DNA of 64,000 nt, taken from contig NZ_CP082918.1 of the NCBI RefSeq assembly GCF_019931755.1, positions 3,080,001 to 3,144,000 on the forward strand. The letters run 5' to 3'. The translations under genes and the position numbers were made by a program. The stretch's first letter is position 1, and each line of letters opens with the position of its first letter. Of this stretch, positions 29,314 to 38,921 are shown piece by piece. Origin of the DNA: Sutcliffiella horikoshii. Its GTDB lineage: Bacteria; Bacillota; Bacilli; Bacillales; Bacillaceae_I. The notes below the pieces were generated by a model that worked only from the letters and a program-made list of their open reading frames with translations, made no database searches and was not told the origin of the DNA.

Positions 29314-29445
29314 TCTATTCCCTCCTCTTTATCGGCCTGTACTACTACAAAAGGCCCATATCTGTTTGTTATAGTATATCAGCAATTCCTTAAAAATTAT
29401 AACATTTTTTTGATTTTTGCAAAAAATGATGAAAGATGGCATTAC

Positions 29446-30624
29446 TTACCCAGGAACTTTCAGCTTTATGTTCTTTTTTATTCTTTTCTTTTCATAAAAT
29501 AGATTCGTCAATTTTGGCGCTAAAATAAAAATCAAAATCCCCAGTATCGCTGAGGCCAGGATAAACACACTGCTAAAAACCTTGGTCGCTCCAGTGGCAA
29601 TAGATGCAATGACAACGGAAAATTCTCCTCTAGGGGTTAAGGAAAATCCAGCTCTCAAAGCAACCCGTTTTGTGAGCCCGTACCATCTTCCACCAAGCAT
29701 TCCGACGAAAATCTTTCCAAGCAAAGCCCATCCAATCAATGTTAGCAATAATCCTACATACGGCACTCCTTCTCCAAGGTCGATCGTCGTCCCGAAATGC
29801 ATAAAAAATATAGGCAATAGCAAATCTCTCACCGGCAAGGTAACCTGCTCTATATCTCCTGAGCGCTTCGTTTCGGCAAGCATGATACCTGCCAAGAATG
29901 CTCCTAATACTTCTGACAACCCCAATAACAACGCTAGCCCTGCATAACTAAGGGCAATCCCGACTGTTAGAATGATGAAGATATCACTTCCAACCAACCG
30001 CTCAAAGAATTTCTCCAAGCGAGTGAAACCGAAACGACCGATGACCATTGCCCCAACAGTAAGCAACAAGATTTTACCCAAAAGCATAATAAAATCAGTC
30101 CCTGTTATTCCAGTGTCCGAAGCTAATCCAATTAAGACTGCAACAATGACTGGTGCGACAATATCTTCAAAGATGAGGATCGCGAGGATATATTCTGACT
30201 CTGCATTTGCCAACCGTTTCGTACTTTCCAACAGTTTGGCAGAAATTGAGGAGCTTGTAGCATAAAGGACCCCGCCTATTAAAAAGGAGGTCAGTAGATC
30301 CAGTCCAAAGAATAGACAAATGACAGTAGATATTCCAAAGTTTAAAGCTACATCCAATAAACCAGGTTTCCAAACCTTGATTGCCATATTCTTTAATTTT
30401 TTTAGGGGAAATTCTAAACCTAGTAAAAAAAACAATAAAACAATTCCTATTTCACTAGCAGTATACAATAATTCGTTTTCTGAGATGAATGTTCCGATGC
30501 CTAGTCCTAAAAATATATATAGTATGATGCCAGGAATTTTCACTTTTCCTCCGACATACCCCATAACAAATAGAACGAGTAGTATGACTCCTATGCTTAA
30601 AAGTATTGGAGTACCTCCATGCAT
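29446..30624 (-). CDS. khtU: K+/H+ antiporter membrane subunit KhtU (CPA2 family)
   Basis: A 392-residue membrane protein with about 12-13 hydrophobic helices and CPA2 signatures such as ALSYAGLALLLGLSEVLGAFLAGIML and RAGFSLTPRGEFSVVIAS. In B. subtilis KhtTU (YhaTU) exports K+ in exchange for protons, stimulated by methylglyoxal adducts and alkaline stress. The start is set at MHGGTPIL: its ATG overlaps the khtT stop (TGATG), so the two are coupled. Ends with a very basic tail. Family assignment is firm; ion specificity is inferred from the partner KhtT. Confidence 0.88.
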   Translation of the reverse strand: MHGGTPILLSIGVILLVLFVMGYVGGKVKIPGIILYIFLGLGIGTFISENELLYTASEIGIVLLFFLLGLEFPLKKLKNMAIKVWKPGLLDVALNFGISTVICLFFGLDLLTSFLIGGVLYATSSSISAKLLESTKRLANAESEYILAILIFEDIVAPVIVAVLIGLASDTGITGTDFIMLLGKILLLTVGAMVIGRFGFTRLEKFFERLVGSDIFIILTVGIALSYAGLALLLGLSEVLGAFLAGIMLAETKRSGDIEQVTLPVRDLLLPIFFMHFGTTIDLGEGVPYVGLLLTLIGWALLGKIFVGMLGGRWYGLTKRVALRAGFSLTPRGEFSVVIASIATGATKVFSSVFILASAILGILIFILAPKLTNLFYEKKRIKKNIKLKVPG

Positions 30625-31118
30625 CAGGTAGCAGTCCCTCCCTCGCAAAGCTTGGTGAGCTTTTCAATTTGCGCTTGTTTGCCACAAACCATCAGAACAT
30701 CCGCTTCATGAAGCTTTACATCGACGTCCGGTACAGCGATGTTATCTTCTCCCTTTACAATACCGATTATGGATGCACCTGTTTTGGTTCTTATTTTCGA
30801 TTCTCCGATGGATTTTCCAATTAAGGAGGAAGCTTTTTTCACTTCAATCCACTCTATGATGATTTGTTTCTTAAATATTTTCATTTTATCCATATCCACA
30901 GGTTGATAGATAGCACCCAGCAGCTGGGCCCCAAGTTCCCTTGTTTCGTCTGAGGTCAAGGAAATCGAGAAATCCGCTTCATCTTGATCTGGGTCTTCAA
31001 AAAAATACATCTCTCGTTTTCCGGAATGGTGAACAACCAAAACCACCATATTTCCTTCAGCCGTAACAAATGATAGCTTCTTCCCAATCCCCGGTAGTTC
31101 CGTAGTTTTAAACTGCAT
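30624..31118 (-). CDS. khtT: KhtT regulatory subunit with RCK_C domain
   Basis: A 164-residue cytosolic protein beginning MQFKTTELPGIGKK, like B. subtilis KhtT. It has an N-terminal KhtT domain and a C-terminal TrkA-C/RCK_C ligand-binding domain (IGKSIGESKIRTKTGASIIGIVKGED...LHEADVLMVCGKQAQIEKL). It gates KhtU, responding to pH and nucleotides. The start at 31118 is chosen since GGAGGGG lies 8 bp upstream; an ATG six codons earlier overlaps that site. Confidence 0.88.
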   Translation of the reverse strand: MQFKTTELPGIGKKLSFVTAEGNMVVLVVHHSGKREMYFFEDPDQDEADFSISLTSDETRELGAQLLGAIYQPVDMDKMKIFKKQIIIEWIEVKKASSLIGKSIGESKIRTKTGASIIGIVKGEDNIAVPDVDVKLHEADVLMVCGKQAQIEKLTKLCEGGTAT

Positions 31119-31240
31119 CTTAAGAACCCCTCCCATACCACCTATATTCTCTAAAACTACCTACTCTCCCTGCTCAACAATTTATCAGGGGTAAGAAAAA
31201 CCGCCCCGTCTTTTTTGAAAAAAACATTTGTTTGTGGTTA

Positions 31241-31374
31241 AGCGCCGCTGTTCCTTTCCGCAAATGGCTTCGCTTTCCGCGGGACGATGCTTGAGCCTCC
31301 TCACTTCGTTGCGGGGTCTCAACCAACCGTTATCCCCCGCAGGAGTCTACGCCATTTGCTCCAATCCACAGCTA
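31241..31374 (+). repeat. GC-rich dispersed element, copy R5 (family B)
   Basis: The inner arms GCAAATGGC and GCCATTTGC pair perfectly. The core TTGAGCCTCCTC...GCGGGGTCTCAA forms a nested stem, and CGCTGTT and CCACAGCT are decayed terminal arms. It lies upstream of khtT. Together with R6 and a terminator it accounts for most of the 558 bp between khtT and the next small gene. Confidence 0.88.
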
Positions 31375-31460
31375 AAGTATTTATAAAACGAAATTTTATA
31401 AATGTAACTCTATTATTTTTATTTAATAGCTTTTAAATGACCAACTGTATATGAAATTAC

Positions 31461-31592
31461 CCAGTTGATTGAAGTGGAAGGCGCGCAGACGCCCGCGGGA
31501 GGAAGGGACAGGTGAGACCCCGGAAGGCGAAGCCTGAGGAGGCTCACGGACCGCCCGCAGGCAAGCGAAGCGCCTGGAACGGAAATCAACAG
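31461..31592 (-). repeat. GC-rich dispersed element, copy R6 (family A)
   Basis: GTTGATT and AATCAAC are terminal arms. The interior GGAAGGCGCGCAGACGCCCG and GCGAAGCGCCTGGAACGG matches R2 and R7. It is oriented opposite to R5, 86 bp away. Confidence 0.9.
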
Positions 31593-31611
31593 TATTTTAT
31601 ACTTTATTATC

Positions 31612-31662
31612 CTTTTTAAAAAAAGGAAGAATCAGCAATGTAAACTTGCTTCTTCTTCCTCA
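31612..31662 (-). terminator. Terminator of the mutS2-yshE-small-ORF operon
   Basis: AGGAAGAA pairs with TTCTTCCT across a ~21-nt loop and is followed by TTTTTTTAAA on the minus strand. Confidence 0.65.
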
Positions 31663-31676
31663 CTGTTATTAACTCT

Positions 31677-31757
31677 TTATGCTACTAAAAGATAAATAAT
31701 TCCAATAATCACAAACACAATACAGCATCCGATCAATACTTTTGCTAAAGTTTCCAA
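31677..31757 (-). CDS. 26-residue hydrophobic small protein
   Basis: A TTG start with AAGGAG 9 bp upstream gives M-ETLAKVLIGCCIVFVIIGI and then IYLLVA before TAA: one predicted transmembrane helix (from about residue 7) with two cysteines. It starts 13 bp after the yshE stop and ends before a terminator, so it would be the last gene of mutS2-yshE. I do not recognise the family. The good ribosome site, operon position and coherent hydrophobic helix argue that it is real, but its size leaves doubt. Confidence 0.55.
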   Translation of the reverse strand: METLAKVLIGCCIVFVIIGIIYLLVA

Positions 31758-31770
31758 AATCCCCTACTCC

Positions 31771-32178
31771 TTATCCAATACTTGCCCCGATAATAAACGA
31801 TAACCCGACAGAAATGACAAAGGAAATAAACCCAACAGCCCAATTTCCCTTTCGTATTTCCTCATCAATGTTAAAGCTTGGCGTTAAAAACTCAAAGATA
31901 AAATAAGCAAACAACAACAAGACAAACCCGGCCGCTCCCCAGCCGATCATCGTCAACAACGAATCATGATCGCTTATAGAATACCTAAAAATGTTAGCGA
32001 TACCCAGTATTTTACCGCCTGTTGCCATTGCAACTGCAAAATTACCTTTTTTAATTTCTTCCATGTTTTTATATTTTGTCACCAGTTCAAAAATAGCCAG
32101 AAACAATACAAGACATAGAACCACCACACTAAAATTGGCAGCCGTTCTGACTAAGTCATTTTCCCAAAAAGCAGACAT
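31771..32178 (-). CDS. yshE: DUF350 membrane protein YshE
   Basis: A 135-residue protein with four predicted transmembrane helices in two similar halves (each half has a helix, ...EEIKKGNFAVAMATGGKILG / DEEIRKGNWAVGFISFVISV). This is typical of the DUF350 family, whose function is not established. It lies 14 bp downstream of mutS2, the same neighbour as in B. subtilis. Confidence 0.85.
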   Translation of the reverse strand: MSAFWENDLVRTAANFSVVVLCLVLFLAIFELVTKYKNMEEIKKGNFAVAMATGGKILGIANIFRYSISDHDSLLTMIGWGAAGFVLLLFAYFIFEFLTPSFNIDEEIRKGNWAVGFISFVISVGLSFIIGASIG

Positions 32179-32192
32179 ATCAGGCTCCCCTC

Positions 32193-34550
32193 TTATTTCA
32201 GTTCGACGACGGTAACACCAGTGCCACCTTCAGACGCCTCACCAAATCGATAGTTTTTGACCGAACGATGGTTCTTCAGGTAATTCTGCACCCCGACACG
32301 CAATGCTCCTGTTCCTTTACCATGAATGATAGAAACTCGGTGATAGCCTGCTAAAATGGCGTCGTCTAAGTATTTCTCCACTCTCATCAGTGCATTTTCA
32401 AAACGTTCACCACGAAGGTCAAGCTCTATGCTTACATGATAGTCTTTTCCTTTAATGGTTGCGAGTGGCTTTGTTTCCACCGGCTTTGGCCTGCTCACAT
32501 ATTGAATGTCCTTTGTTTTTACTTTCATTTTCATGATGCCGATTTGAACTTGCCATTCTTTATCTCCCGTTTTTTGCACGAGATGCCCTTTTTGATTTAG
32601 ACTCATAACCTTCACTTCGTCACCTGGCTCAAGTGTTTGGTTGCTAACTTCCTGTTTTTTCGTAGCAGCAGATTTTTTAACGGTAGGCACAGCGCCTTCC
32701 AATCGTTTTTTCGCATCAATTAACTCATGCTCTTTTACATTGGCGTGCTGCTCCATGCGCATTTTACGCAATTCGCGGATGACTTTTTCCGCTTCTTCTT
32801 TTGCATCCTCCACCATCTTCTCTGCTTTTGCGGCTGCTTTTTCGTACAGCTTATCTCGCTGTTCGTTAAGCTCCTGCATTTGCTGTTCAAGGTCTTCATG
32901 CAGCTGTTGTGATGTTTTTCTTATTTTTTCTGCCTCTTTCCATTCTTCTTCCGCTCGTTTTTGGGAAGCTTCCAAAGAAGCGATCATATTTTCCACTTTG
33001 TTGCTATCCTCACTGACAAAGCCTTTAGCCCGGTCAATGACTTCCATGCCCAATCCTAGACGTTTAGAAATCTCAAAAGCATTACTTCTGCCAGGTACCC
33101 CAATAAGCAAACGATACGTAGGACTTAATGTATCCACATCAAATTCGACACTTGCGTTTACTACCCCTTCCCTGTTATACCCATAGGCTTTCAGTTCAGG
33201 GTAATGGGTGGTCGCAATAACACAGGCACCACGTTGATAGACTTCATCCAAGATGGAAATAGCAAGTGCTGCCCCCTCTTGAGGGTCTGTTCCTGCTCCA
33301 AGCTCATCAAAAAGAACAAGGCTGTCATGATCGACCTTTTTAAGGATATCCACAATATTAACCATGTGGGAAGAAAATGTACTTAAACTTTGTTCGATAG
33401 ATTGCTCATCACCGATGTCTGCATAAACTGCGTTGAACACTCCCACTTCCGATCCGTCTTGAGCAGGTACATGCAACCCGGATTGCGCCATAATCGTTAA
33501 CAGACCAAGTGTTTTCAACGTTACCGTCTTACCACCTGTATTTGGACCGGTTATAACGATCGAGGTATAGTCTTTTCCGAGCTCAATTGTGTTCGGGACC
33601 ACCTCATCCTCATTGATCAGAGGGTGTCTTGCCTGAACAAGCCTGATATATTTTTCGTTATTGATTTCAGGCTTTGTTCCGCGAATATGCTTTCCATACT
33701 TAGCCTTAGCAAACATAAAATCTATTTCCGCCAAAATATGAACATTTCCAAGAAGATCGCGGGCAACTTCTGCCACTTCGGCTGAAAGTTCGGCAAGTAT
33801 ACGATCTATTTCTAGCTTCTCTTTTACTTTCGCTTCTTGAAGGACATTGTTAAGGTCTACCACCTGCTGGGGCTCGATGAACAAAGTCGCACCAGATGAA
33901 GATTGATCATGAACAATTCCGCCATAAGAGCCGCGATATTCTTGTTTCACCGGTATCACATATCGCTCGTTACGAATGGTGACGATTGCATCTGACAACA
34001 TTTTTTGGGCGTTGGAAGAACGAATCATGCTCTCTAATTTCTCTCGCACCCTGGATTCAGTCGACCTTAATTGCTGACGTATTCCTCGCAGTTTATCACT
34101 AGCCCCGTCGAGAACTTCCCCGTATTCGTCTATACAGTTTTTGATATTGCGTTCAAGTTCAGGATAGATGATTAACTGTTCCATATATTCTTTTAAAATA
34201 GGAATGGATATATCTTCTTCTACTACAGATTCCACAAATCGGTCCAGCTTTCTTGCCGCATAGATAGTACCCGCGATATCCAATAGTTCATGGGTGTTCA
34301 ATGTCCCGCCTATTTCAGCGCGTTTCACATGTGCACGGATATCGGTGATTCCTCCAAGCGGAACTTCCCCTTTTAATCGGAGAACAGTTGCTGCCTCATC
34401 TGTTTGCAGCTGTCTCTTTACCACCTCATCATAATTGGTGGCAGGTGTCAGTTGGGACACTTTTTCTTTTCCTAATGAGGAGGCGGAAAAAGTAGCCAAT
34501 TTATCTTTTACTTTATTAAATTCCAATACCTTTAAAACCCTCGGTTGCAC
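32193..34550 (-). CDS. mutS2: MutS2 (MutSB) family DNA/ribosome-associated ATPase-endonuclease
   Basis: A 785-residue protein. MutS core and lever domains are followed by the ATPase P-loop [16 protein letters not shown] and Walker [14 protein letters not shown] long charged coiled coil spans about 515-630, a KOW-like segment [15 protein letters not shown] follows, and a C-terminal Smr nuclease domain contains [12 protein letters not shown] and HGKGTGALR. MutS2 is not a mismatch-repair protein; in B. subtilis it acts in recombination and rescue of collided ribosomes. The start is GTG after GGGAG. Confidence 0.96.
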   Translation of the reverse strand: MQPRVLKVLEFNKVKDKLATFSASSLGKEKVSQLTPATNYDEVVKRQLQTDEAATVLRLKGEVPLGGITDIRAHVKRAEIGGTLNTHELLDIAGTIYAARKLDRFVESVVEEDISIPILKEYMEQLIIYPELERNIKNCIDEYGEVLDGASDKLRGIRQQLRSTESRVREKLESMIRSSNAQKMLSDAIVTIRNERYVIPVKQEYRGSYGGIVHDQSSSGATLFIEPQQVVDLNNVLQEAKVKEKLEIDRILAELSAEVAEVARDLLGNVHILAEIDFMFAKAKYGKHIRGTKPEINNEKYIRLVQARHPLINEDEVVPNTIELGKDYTSIVITGPNTGGKTVTLKTLGLLTIMAQSGLHVPAQDGSEVGVFNAVYADIGDEQSIEQSLSTFSSHMVNIVDILKKVDHDSLVLFDELGAGTDPQEGAALAISILDEVYQRGACVIATTHYPELKAYGYNREGVVNASVEFDVDTLSPTYRLLIGVPGRSNAFEISKRLGLGMEVIDRAKGFVSEDSNKVENMIASLEASQKRAEEEWKEAEKIRKTSQQLHEDLEQQMQELNEQRDKLYEKAAAKAEKMVEDAKEEAEKVIRELRKMRMEQHANVKEHELIDAKKRLEGAVPTVKKSAATKKQEVSNQTLEPGDEVKVMSLNQKGHLVQKTGDKEWQVQIGIMKMKVKTKDIQYVSRPKPVETKPLATIKGKDYHVSIELDLRGERFENALMRVEKYLDDAILAGYHRVSIIHGKGTGALRVGVQNYLKNHRSVKNYRFGEASEGGTGVTVVELK

Positions 34551-34578
34551 GTTACCATAACTCCCTTCTTTTCTTACA

Positions 34579-36300
34579 TTACGTATGGTGTCGTGTTAAA
34601 AATTTCTTTAACTCGTCCAGTGACCATGTATTGATCACATTGTCTTTTTTAATCCAGCCTTTTCTTGCCGCAGCCACTCCGACTTCCATATGATCAAGCA
34701 TGTCAATACTATGGGCATCTGTGTTAATGACAAGCTTCACTCCTGCATCCTGTGCAAGTCGGACATAATGGCTTGCAAGGTCCAAGCGGTTCGGATTGGC
34801 ATTGAGCTCAAGCGCTGTATCTGTTTCTTTTGCCAGCTGAATCAACATTTCCACGTCCACATCATACCCTTCCCTGCGTCCAATCAGGCGTCCTGTTGGA
34901 TGTGCGATAATGTCTACATGATTATTTTCCAACGCTTTTCTCAAGCGGTCCATGATAACTTCCCTTTTTTGTGAAAAGCTTGAATGAATCGATGCGATGA
35001 CAATATCCATTTCCTCCATTAACTCGTCATCATAATCAAGAGAGCCGTCTGGGAGAATGTCCATTTCCACACCGGAAAGAATCGTGATATCATCATACTT
35101 TTCATTAAGCTTCTTAATTTCTTCCTTTTGCTGTCTAAGACGTTCTGGCGTCAACCCATTTGCTACTTTCAGATATTGAGAATGATCCGTTATCGCCATA
35201 TATTTATACCCTTTTGCACGGTTTGCTTCTATCATCTCTTCAATTGTGTAAGCACCATCACTGTAGGTGGAGTGCATATGAAGATCTCCTCGTATGTCAT
35301 CCAGTGACACCAATGGTATCTCTCCATGCTCCAATGCATAATCCACTTCTGTACCATCTTCTCTTATTTCGGGCGGAATGAATGGCAGATTAAAATGACG
35401 GAAAAAAGCTTCTTCCGTTTTGAAATGCTGCATTTCACCCGTTTCTACATTTTCCACACCGTACTCACTAATTTTTTCTCCGCGGTCTTTAGCAAGCTGG
35501 CGCATACGGACATTATGATCCTTCGAGCCGGTAAAATGATGAAGTGTTGTCGGAAAACTTAATGGCTCCACCATGCGGAAATCAACCGAAACATCATAAT
35601 CATATTTTAAAATGATGGATACTTTCGTATCACCATTTGCAATAATTTCTGTCACCCTGTCCATTTTCACAAGCTGCTCTCTTACTTTTGTAGGTTCTGT
35701 TGTGGAAATGATAAAGTCCAAATCTTTAATTGTTTCCCTGTATCTGCGTAAGCTTCCTGCACGGGAGTATTCTTCAATACCATCCACGGTTGCAAGGAAT
35801 TCTTCTATCTGCTCTGCAATTGGCGTCATAAAAGAAATAGGCAAACGATCTGGACGTTTTCCCACTTCCTCGATTGCAGCAAGGATTTTCTCTTCTGTCT
35901 TTTTTCCAAATCCGGCAAGCGCCTGCACTTTTTCTGCTTCACAAGCTTCTTTCAAGCTTGTCATATCTACTACGTTTAGCTCTTGATAAAGTTTCGCTAT
36001 TTTTTTGCCGCCAAGTCCAGGCAATTTTAATAGAGGAATCAATCCTTCTGGAACCTCTTGTTGAAGCTCCTCTAAAACGGATGATTTCCCTGTTTCCAAG
36101 ATTTCCTGGATGACAGCAGCCGTTCCTTTTCCAATCCCGCTTAACTTAGTAAAATCCTCTATTTGACTTAAACTTCTCTCATCATTTTCAAGAGCCAGCG
36201 CCGCTTTACGGAACGCCGAAACTTTAAAGCCGTTCTCGCCCTTCAATTCCATATATGTCGCAATCGTTTCAAGCCATTTCACGATTTGTTTTTTATTCAC
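34579..36300 (-). CDS. polX: DNA polymerase/3'-5' exonuclease PolX
   Basis: A 573-residue family X polymerase. It has an N-terminal helix-hairpin-helix region ([28 protein letters not shown]), a nucleotidyltransferase domain with [16 protein letters not shown] and the following VDFRMV, and a C-terminal PHP domain ([29 protein letters not shown]) carrying the exonuclease metal site. It fills gaps in base-excision repair. The start is GTG after AGGTGA. Confidence 0.96.
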   Translation of the reverse strand: MNKKQIVKWLETIATYMELKGENGFKVSAFRKAALALENDERSLSQIEDFTKLSGIGKGTAAVIQEILETGKSSVLEELQQEVPEGLIPLLKLPGLGGKKIAKLYQELNVVDMTSLKEACEAEKVQALAGFGKKTEEKILAAIEEVGKRPDRLPISFMTPIAEQIEEFLATVDGIEEYSRAGSLRRYRETIKDLDFIISTTEPTKVREQLVKMDRVTEIIANGDTKVSIILKYDYDVSVDFRMVEPLSFPTTLHHFTGSKDHNVRMRQLAKDRGEKISEYGVENVETGEMQHFKTEEAFFRHFNLPFIPPEIREDGTEVDYALEHGEIPLVSLDDIRGDLHMHSTYSDGAYTIEEMIEANRAKGYKYMAITDHSQYLKVANGLTPERLRQQKEEIKKLNEKYDDITILSGVEMDILPDGSLDYDDELMEEMDIVIASIHSSFSQKREVIMDRLRKALENNHVDIIAHPTGRLIGRREGYDVDVEMLIQLAKETDTALELNANPNRLDLASHYVRLAQDAGVKLVINTDAHSIDMLDHMEVGVAAARKGWIKKDNVINTWSLDELKKFLTRHHT

Positions 36301-36385
36301 GTTTCTTCACCTGACCTTATGTAGACTTATCTTATTAAATCATACAAATAAATGAGGCAAATGTACAATCGAACAAACTGCATCC

Positions 36386-36420
36386 ATAAAAAAACAGGCC
36401 CAAGGAAGGCCTGTTTTATC
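36386..36420 (-). terminator. Terminator of zapA-yshB
   Basis: AAAACAGGCC pairs with GGGCCTGTTTT and is followed by TTTATGG on the minus strand, between yshB and polX. polX would then need its own promoter or readthrough. Confidence 0.85.
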
Positions 36421-36427
36421 GTTTGTA

Positions 36428-36982
36428 TTATTGCTTGCTTGCCATATACCCAGACCATAACTCTTGTAGCTTTTCTGAGAATATCGGCGTATTTTCCACA
36501 ATACCCTTCGCCATGGAAGAATCACTGATGGATGACTGCACCATCTCCAGAGGAACCAATGCTCCTATGTATAAGAAGATAAAGACAATCAAATAAACTT
36601 CCACAAATCCCAATACCGCACCAGCCCAGCTGTTCACCTGCTTCAATATCGGCAAGTGGGAAAGGAAATCCAGCATCGAACCGATAATTTGTGCCGCAAT
36701 CCTGGTCCCGAAGAAAAGAATCGCAAAAGCAACAGCTCTATAATAGGCTGTATCAAGACTGATTGTCTCAAAGAACATGGAAAACTCTGCGTTTCCAAAA
36801 CTCGGCATCGGCACCCAAAGCTTCAATTTCGGCGCTAAATCAGCATAAAACATATATGCAACCACAAAAGCTGCTATAAAGCCGGAAAGATGGACAATCT
36901 GCATAATGAATCCTCTGCGGATCCCAACAATCAGTCCCATAATAAATAGAAAGATAATAATCAAGTCTAACATCGTACTCAA
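36428..36982 (-). CDS. yshB: CvpA family membrane protein YshB
   Basis: A 184-residue protein with four predicted transmembrane helices and the CvpA/colicin-V-production family pattern ([20 protein letters not shown] at the N-terminus, [20 protein letters not shown] in the second half). The cellular role is unclear. The ATG overlaps the zapA stop (ATGA), so it is coupled to a cell-division gene. Confidence 0.88.
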   Translation of the reverse strand: MSTMLDLIIIFLFIMGLIVGIRRGFIMQIVHLSGFIAAFVVAYMFYADLAPKLKLWVPMPSFGNAEFSMFFETISLDTAYYRAVAFAILFFGTRIAAQIIGSMLDFLSHLPILKQVNSWAGAVLGFVEVYLIVFIFLYIGALVPLEMVQSSISDSSMAKGIVENTPIFSEKLQELWSGYMASKQ

Positions 36983-37248
36983 CCCTTTTTCTTTAATTCT
37001 CTCTCAAGCATATCGTATTCGTCTTTTAATTTGATATAATCATGTACAACGTTTACTGCAGTCAGAACTGCCAGTTTACTGATGTCCAAGTGTGAATTTT
37101 TACTATTGATTTCTCTCATTTTTTCATCGACAATGGAAGCAACAAGTCGTATGTGACTTATACTTTCCGTACCAACAATCGAGTATTGTTGTCCATATAT
37201 GTCGACAGTTGTGCGAGTTTTATGCTCTGACAACGTGTATGCCCCCAT
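36979..37248 (-). CDS. zapA: Cell division protein ZapA
   Basis: An 89-residue FtsZ-associated protein that bundles FtsZ filaments at the division site. It shows [15 protein letters not shown], a central [23 protein letters not shown] and a C-terminal coiled coil. The start is uncertain: a TTG five codons in (37233) has GGGGG 8 bp upstream and gives an N-terminus ([11 protein letters not shown]) closer to B. subtilis ZapA. Confidence 0.92.
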   Translation of the reverse strand: MGAYTLSEHKTRTTVDIYGQQYSIVGTESISHIRLVASIVDEKMREINSKNSHLDISKLAVLTAVNVVHDYIKLKDEYDMLERELKKKG

Positions 37249-37342
37249 TCATTAAAATCCTAATCTTTATAATACCACGAAACTTTCTAAAGTGGAAAAG
37301 AAACATGGAAAAATGTAAAAATTTGTAGTAGGAGTGAATTAA

Positions 37343-38299
37343 TTGTCATATCAAGTCATCCAGGTATCTGGAACTATTTTAAACAAAATTGAAAGTTTCT
37401 ATAAGGATCATAAGATAGATAAACTTCCAACAGGGGCTGTTTTTGTCGCAAAATCTCCCACTTGCAATATTACGGCATACAAGTCGGGAAAAGTGTTGTT
37501 CCAAGGAAAAGGGGCCGAAGAGGAAGCGAACATTTGGAAGGGCTTCGGAGCAACCGATGCTCCATCTAAATCCGGCAAGAAGGCGACCACCGTTTCATCA
37601 TCAGGAAACAAAGTGAAATCCTCCCTGCCTGCCGGCTTTGCGTCCCTTTCTGTCATCGGATCTGATGAAGTAGGGACAGGAGATTATTTTGGTCCGATTA
37701 CTGTTTGTGCCGCTTATGTAAAAAAAGAGCATATGGCTAAGTTGAAAGATCTGGGTGTTCAAGATTCAAAGGCATTGAATGATGAAAAGATTGTACGAAT
37801 TGCCAAAGCAATCTTGCCGCATGTTCCTTACAGCCTATTAGTTTTACATAATGAAAAATATAATGAACTGCAACAGAGTGGAATGAGTCAGGGGAAAATC
37901 AAGGCTTTGCTGCATAATAAAGCCTTGCAACATGTTTTAGATAAGATCGCTCCAGAGAAACCTGATGCCATATTGATTGACCAGTTTGCGGAATCTGGGA
38001 TCTACTATCGCCATGTGGCTCAACAGAAGAATATTGTCCGTGAAAATGTTTATTTTCATACAAAAGCAGAAGGCCTTCATCTATCAGTGGCAGCTGCGTC
38101 CATCATTGCGAGGTATTCTTTCTTGAAAGAGATGGATAAGCTTAGCGAACTTGCAGGTATCACGATACCAAAAGGTGCGGGTTCAAAAGTGGATTCTGCG
38201 GCTGCAAGGGTGATTGAAAAGCATGGAGAAGAATTTTTGAACAAAGTGGCGAAAGTGCATTTTGCCAACACGTTGAAGGCAAAAAAGCTGGTCAGATAA
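37343..38299 (+). CDS. rnhC: Ribonuclease HIII
   Basis: A 318-residue RNase H2-like enzyme. An N-terminal TBP-like substrate-binding domain (about 1-95) precedes a catalytic domain with IGSDEVGTGDYFGPI (the Asp-Glu pair), DSKALND and the later Asp in AILIDQFAESG. It degrades the RNA of RNA-DNA hybrids. The start is TTG, with GGAG 9 bp upstream. Divergent from zapA and convergent with the toxin and pheT. Confidence 0.96.
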   Translation: MSYQVIQVSGTILNKIESFYKDHKIDKLPTGAVFVAKSPTCNITAYKSGKVLFQGKGAEEEANIWKGFGATDAPSKSGKKATTVSSSGNKVKSSLPAGFASLSVIGSDEVGTGDYFGPITVCAAYVKKEHMAKLKDLGVQDSKALNDEKIVRIAKAILPHVPYSLLVLHNEKYNELQQSGMSQGKIKALLHNKALQHVLDKIAPEKPDAILIDQFAESGIYYRHVAQQKNIVRENVYFHTKAEGLHLSVAAASIIARYSFLKEMDKLSELAGITIPKGAGSKVDSAAARVIEKHGEEFLNKVAKVHFANTLKAKKLVR

Positions 38300-38353
38300 C
38301 TTTACCAATGGAAAGTTCGTTTACAGTTGGTTGTCTTGTGCTATAATTTGTGT

Positions 38354-38505
38354 ATACACATGATTGAAGAAGCCAAAGTGTTGGACGCACTTTGACTTAA
38401 CAGTATAAGTTCCGCAGAAGCACGGCTACTGTGGAGTCGAACGTAATAAGTAACTCACCCGACTGCCTAACAGCGAATTAGAAGTCACGGGTGGGTTATT
38501 TTTTT
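38354..38505 (+). ncRNA. Candidate antitoxin antisense RNA (RatA/SR4-like arrangement)
   Basis: A sigma-A promoter (TTTACA at 38320-38325, 16 bp, TATAAT at 38342-38347) precedes a ~150-nt segment with no ORF. Its 5' part folds AAGCCAAAGTG/CACTTTGACTT (38370-38398). Its 3' end is a strong terminator (AACTCACCCG/CGGGTGGGTT then ATTTTTTT). The terminator overlaps the last codons of the minus-strand peptide gene at 38496-38591, so the RNA is antisense to that gene's 3' end and 3' untranslated region. This is the geometry of txpA-ratA and bsrG-SR4 in B. subtilis. The function is inferred from layout. Confidence 0.72.
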
Positions 38506-38591
38506 GTCATTTCTTTTATTAGCACGATTACTAGATTTACAAACGCAAAGAGGAATAGTCCTGATGTGAGGAAAAGCTGCATGTCGCTCAT
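38496..38591 (-). CDS. 31-residue hydrophobic peptide, probable type I (holin-like/TxpA-BsrG-like) toxin
   Basis: ATG with the strong site GGGGGTGA four bases upstream encodes MSDMQLFLTSGLFLFAFVNL followed by VIVLIKEMTKK: a single membrane helix (about 5-25) and a short basic tail. Size, helix and tail resemble the small chromosomal type I toxins (putative holin-like toxin, TxpA, BsrG) of Bacilli. Its 3' part is covered by a convergent structured RNA. The AAGTCAAAGTG/CACTTTGGCTT hairpin at 38370-38398 could terminate its mRNA, giving an overlap of ~135 nt. No other gene explains this stretch. Confidence 0.7.
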   Translation of the reverse strand: MSDMQLFLTSGLFLFAFVNLVIVLIKEMTKK

Positions 38592-38655
38592 ACGGTCACC
38601 CCCGTTCTCCACAGGGATTCACCGCACCACCCGTTCCTATTATACTGTCCACTCT

Positions 38656-38664
38656 ATTATACCA
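38656..38664 (-). promoter_or_regulatory. Extended -10 promoter of the toxin gene
   Basis: TGGTATAAT on the minus strand fits an extended -10 (TGNTATAAT) about 65 bp before the ATG. A second TATAAT lies at 38639-38644. No good -35 accompanies either one. Confidence 0.5.
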
Positions 38665-38729
38665 TTCTATCAGAAAAACAGAACACACGTTCTTATAAAT
38701 CCTTCGAAATACCTAGTTTTTGCATTAAC

Positions 38730-38857
38730 GGTTGATTTCCGTTACAGGCGCTTCGCTTTTCTGCGGGCGGTCCGGGAGCCTCCTCGGCAAGCCTGCGGGG
38801 TCTCCCCTGTCCCTTCCTCCCGCGGAAGTCTGCGCGCCTTTCACTGCGATCAACTAG
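38730..38857 (+). repeat. GC-rich dispersed element, copy R7 (family A)
   Basis: GTTGATTTCCGTTACAGGCG at the left and CTGCGCGCC...GATCAAC at the right frame the core GGGAGCCTCCTCGGCAAGCC and GCGGGGTCTCCCC. It lies between the toxin promoter and the pheT terminator; with the toxin-antitoxin locus it accounts for the 622-bp rnhC-pheT gap. Confidence 0.9.
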
Positions 38858-38881
38858 GGGTTTGCATTTTCAGTTAAACCA

Positions 38882-38914
38882 GAAAAAAGGGATCCCGGCT
38901 GGAATCCCTTTTTC
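38882..38914 (-). terminator. Terminator of pheST
   Basis: AAAAAGGGATtcc pairs with ATCCCTTTTTT around a GC-rich loop on the minus strand, 8 bp after the pheT stop. Confidence 0.85.
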
Positions 38915-38921
38915 ATCTATA

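Noticed and set aside
29314..29445. FadR box or clear sigma-A promoter of lcfA
   Set aside because: No TGAATGA/TCATTCA palindrome is present; TTGCAA and TATAAT are only 15 bp apart.
38491..38877. 128-codon plus-strand frame over the rnhC-pheT gap
   Set aside because: It is antisense to the toxin gene and then runs through repeat R7; there is no ribosome site and the composition is unlike a gene.
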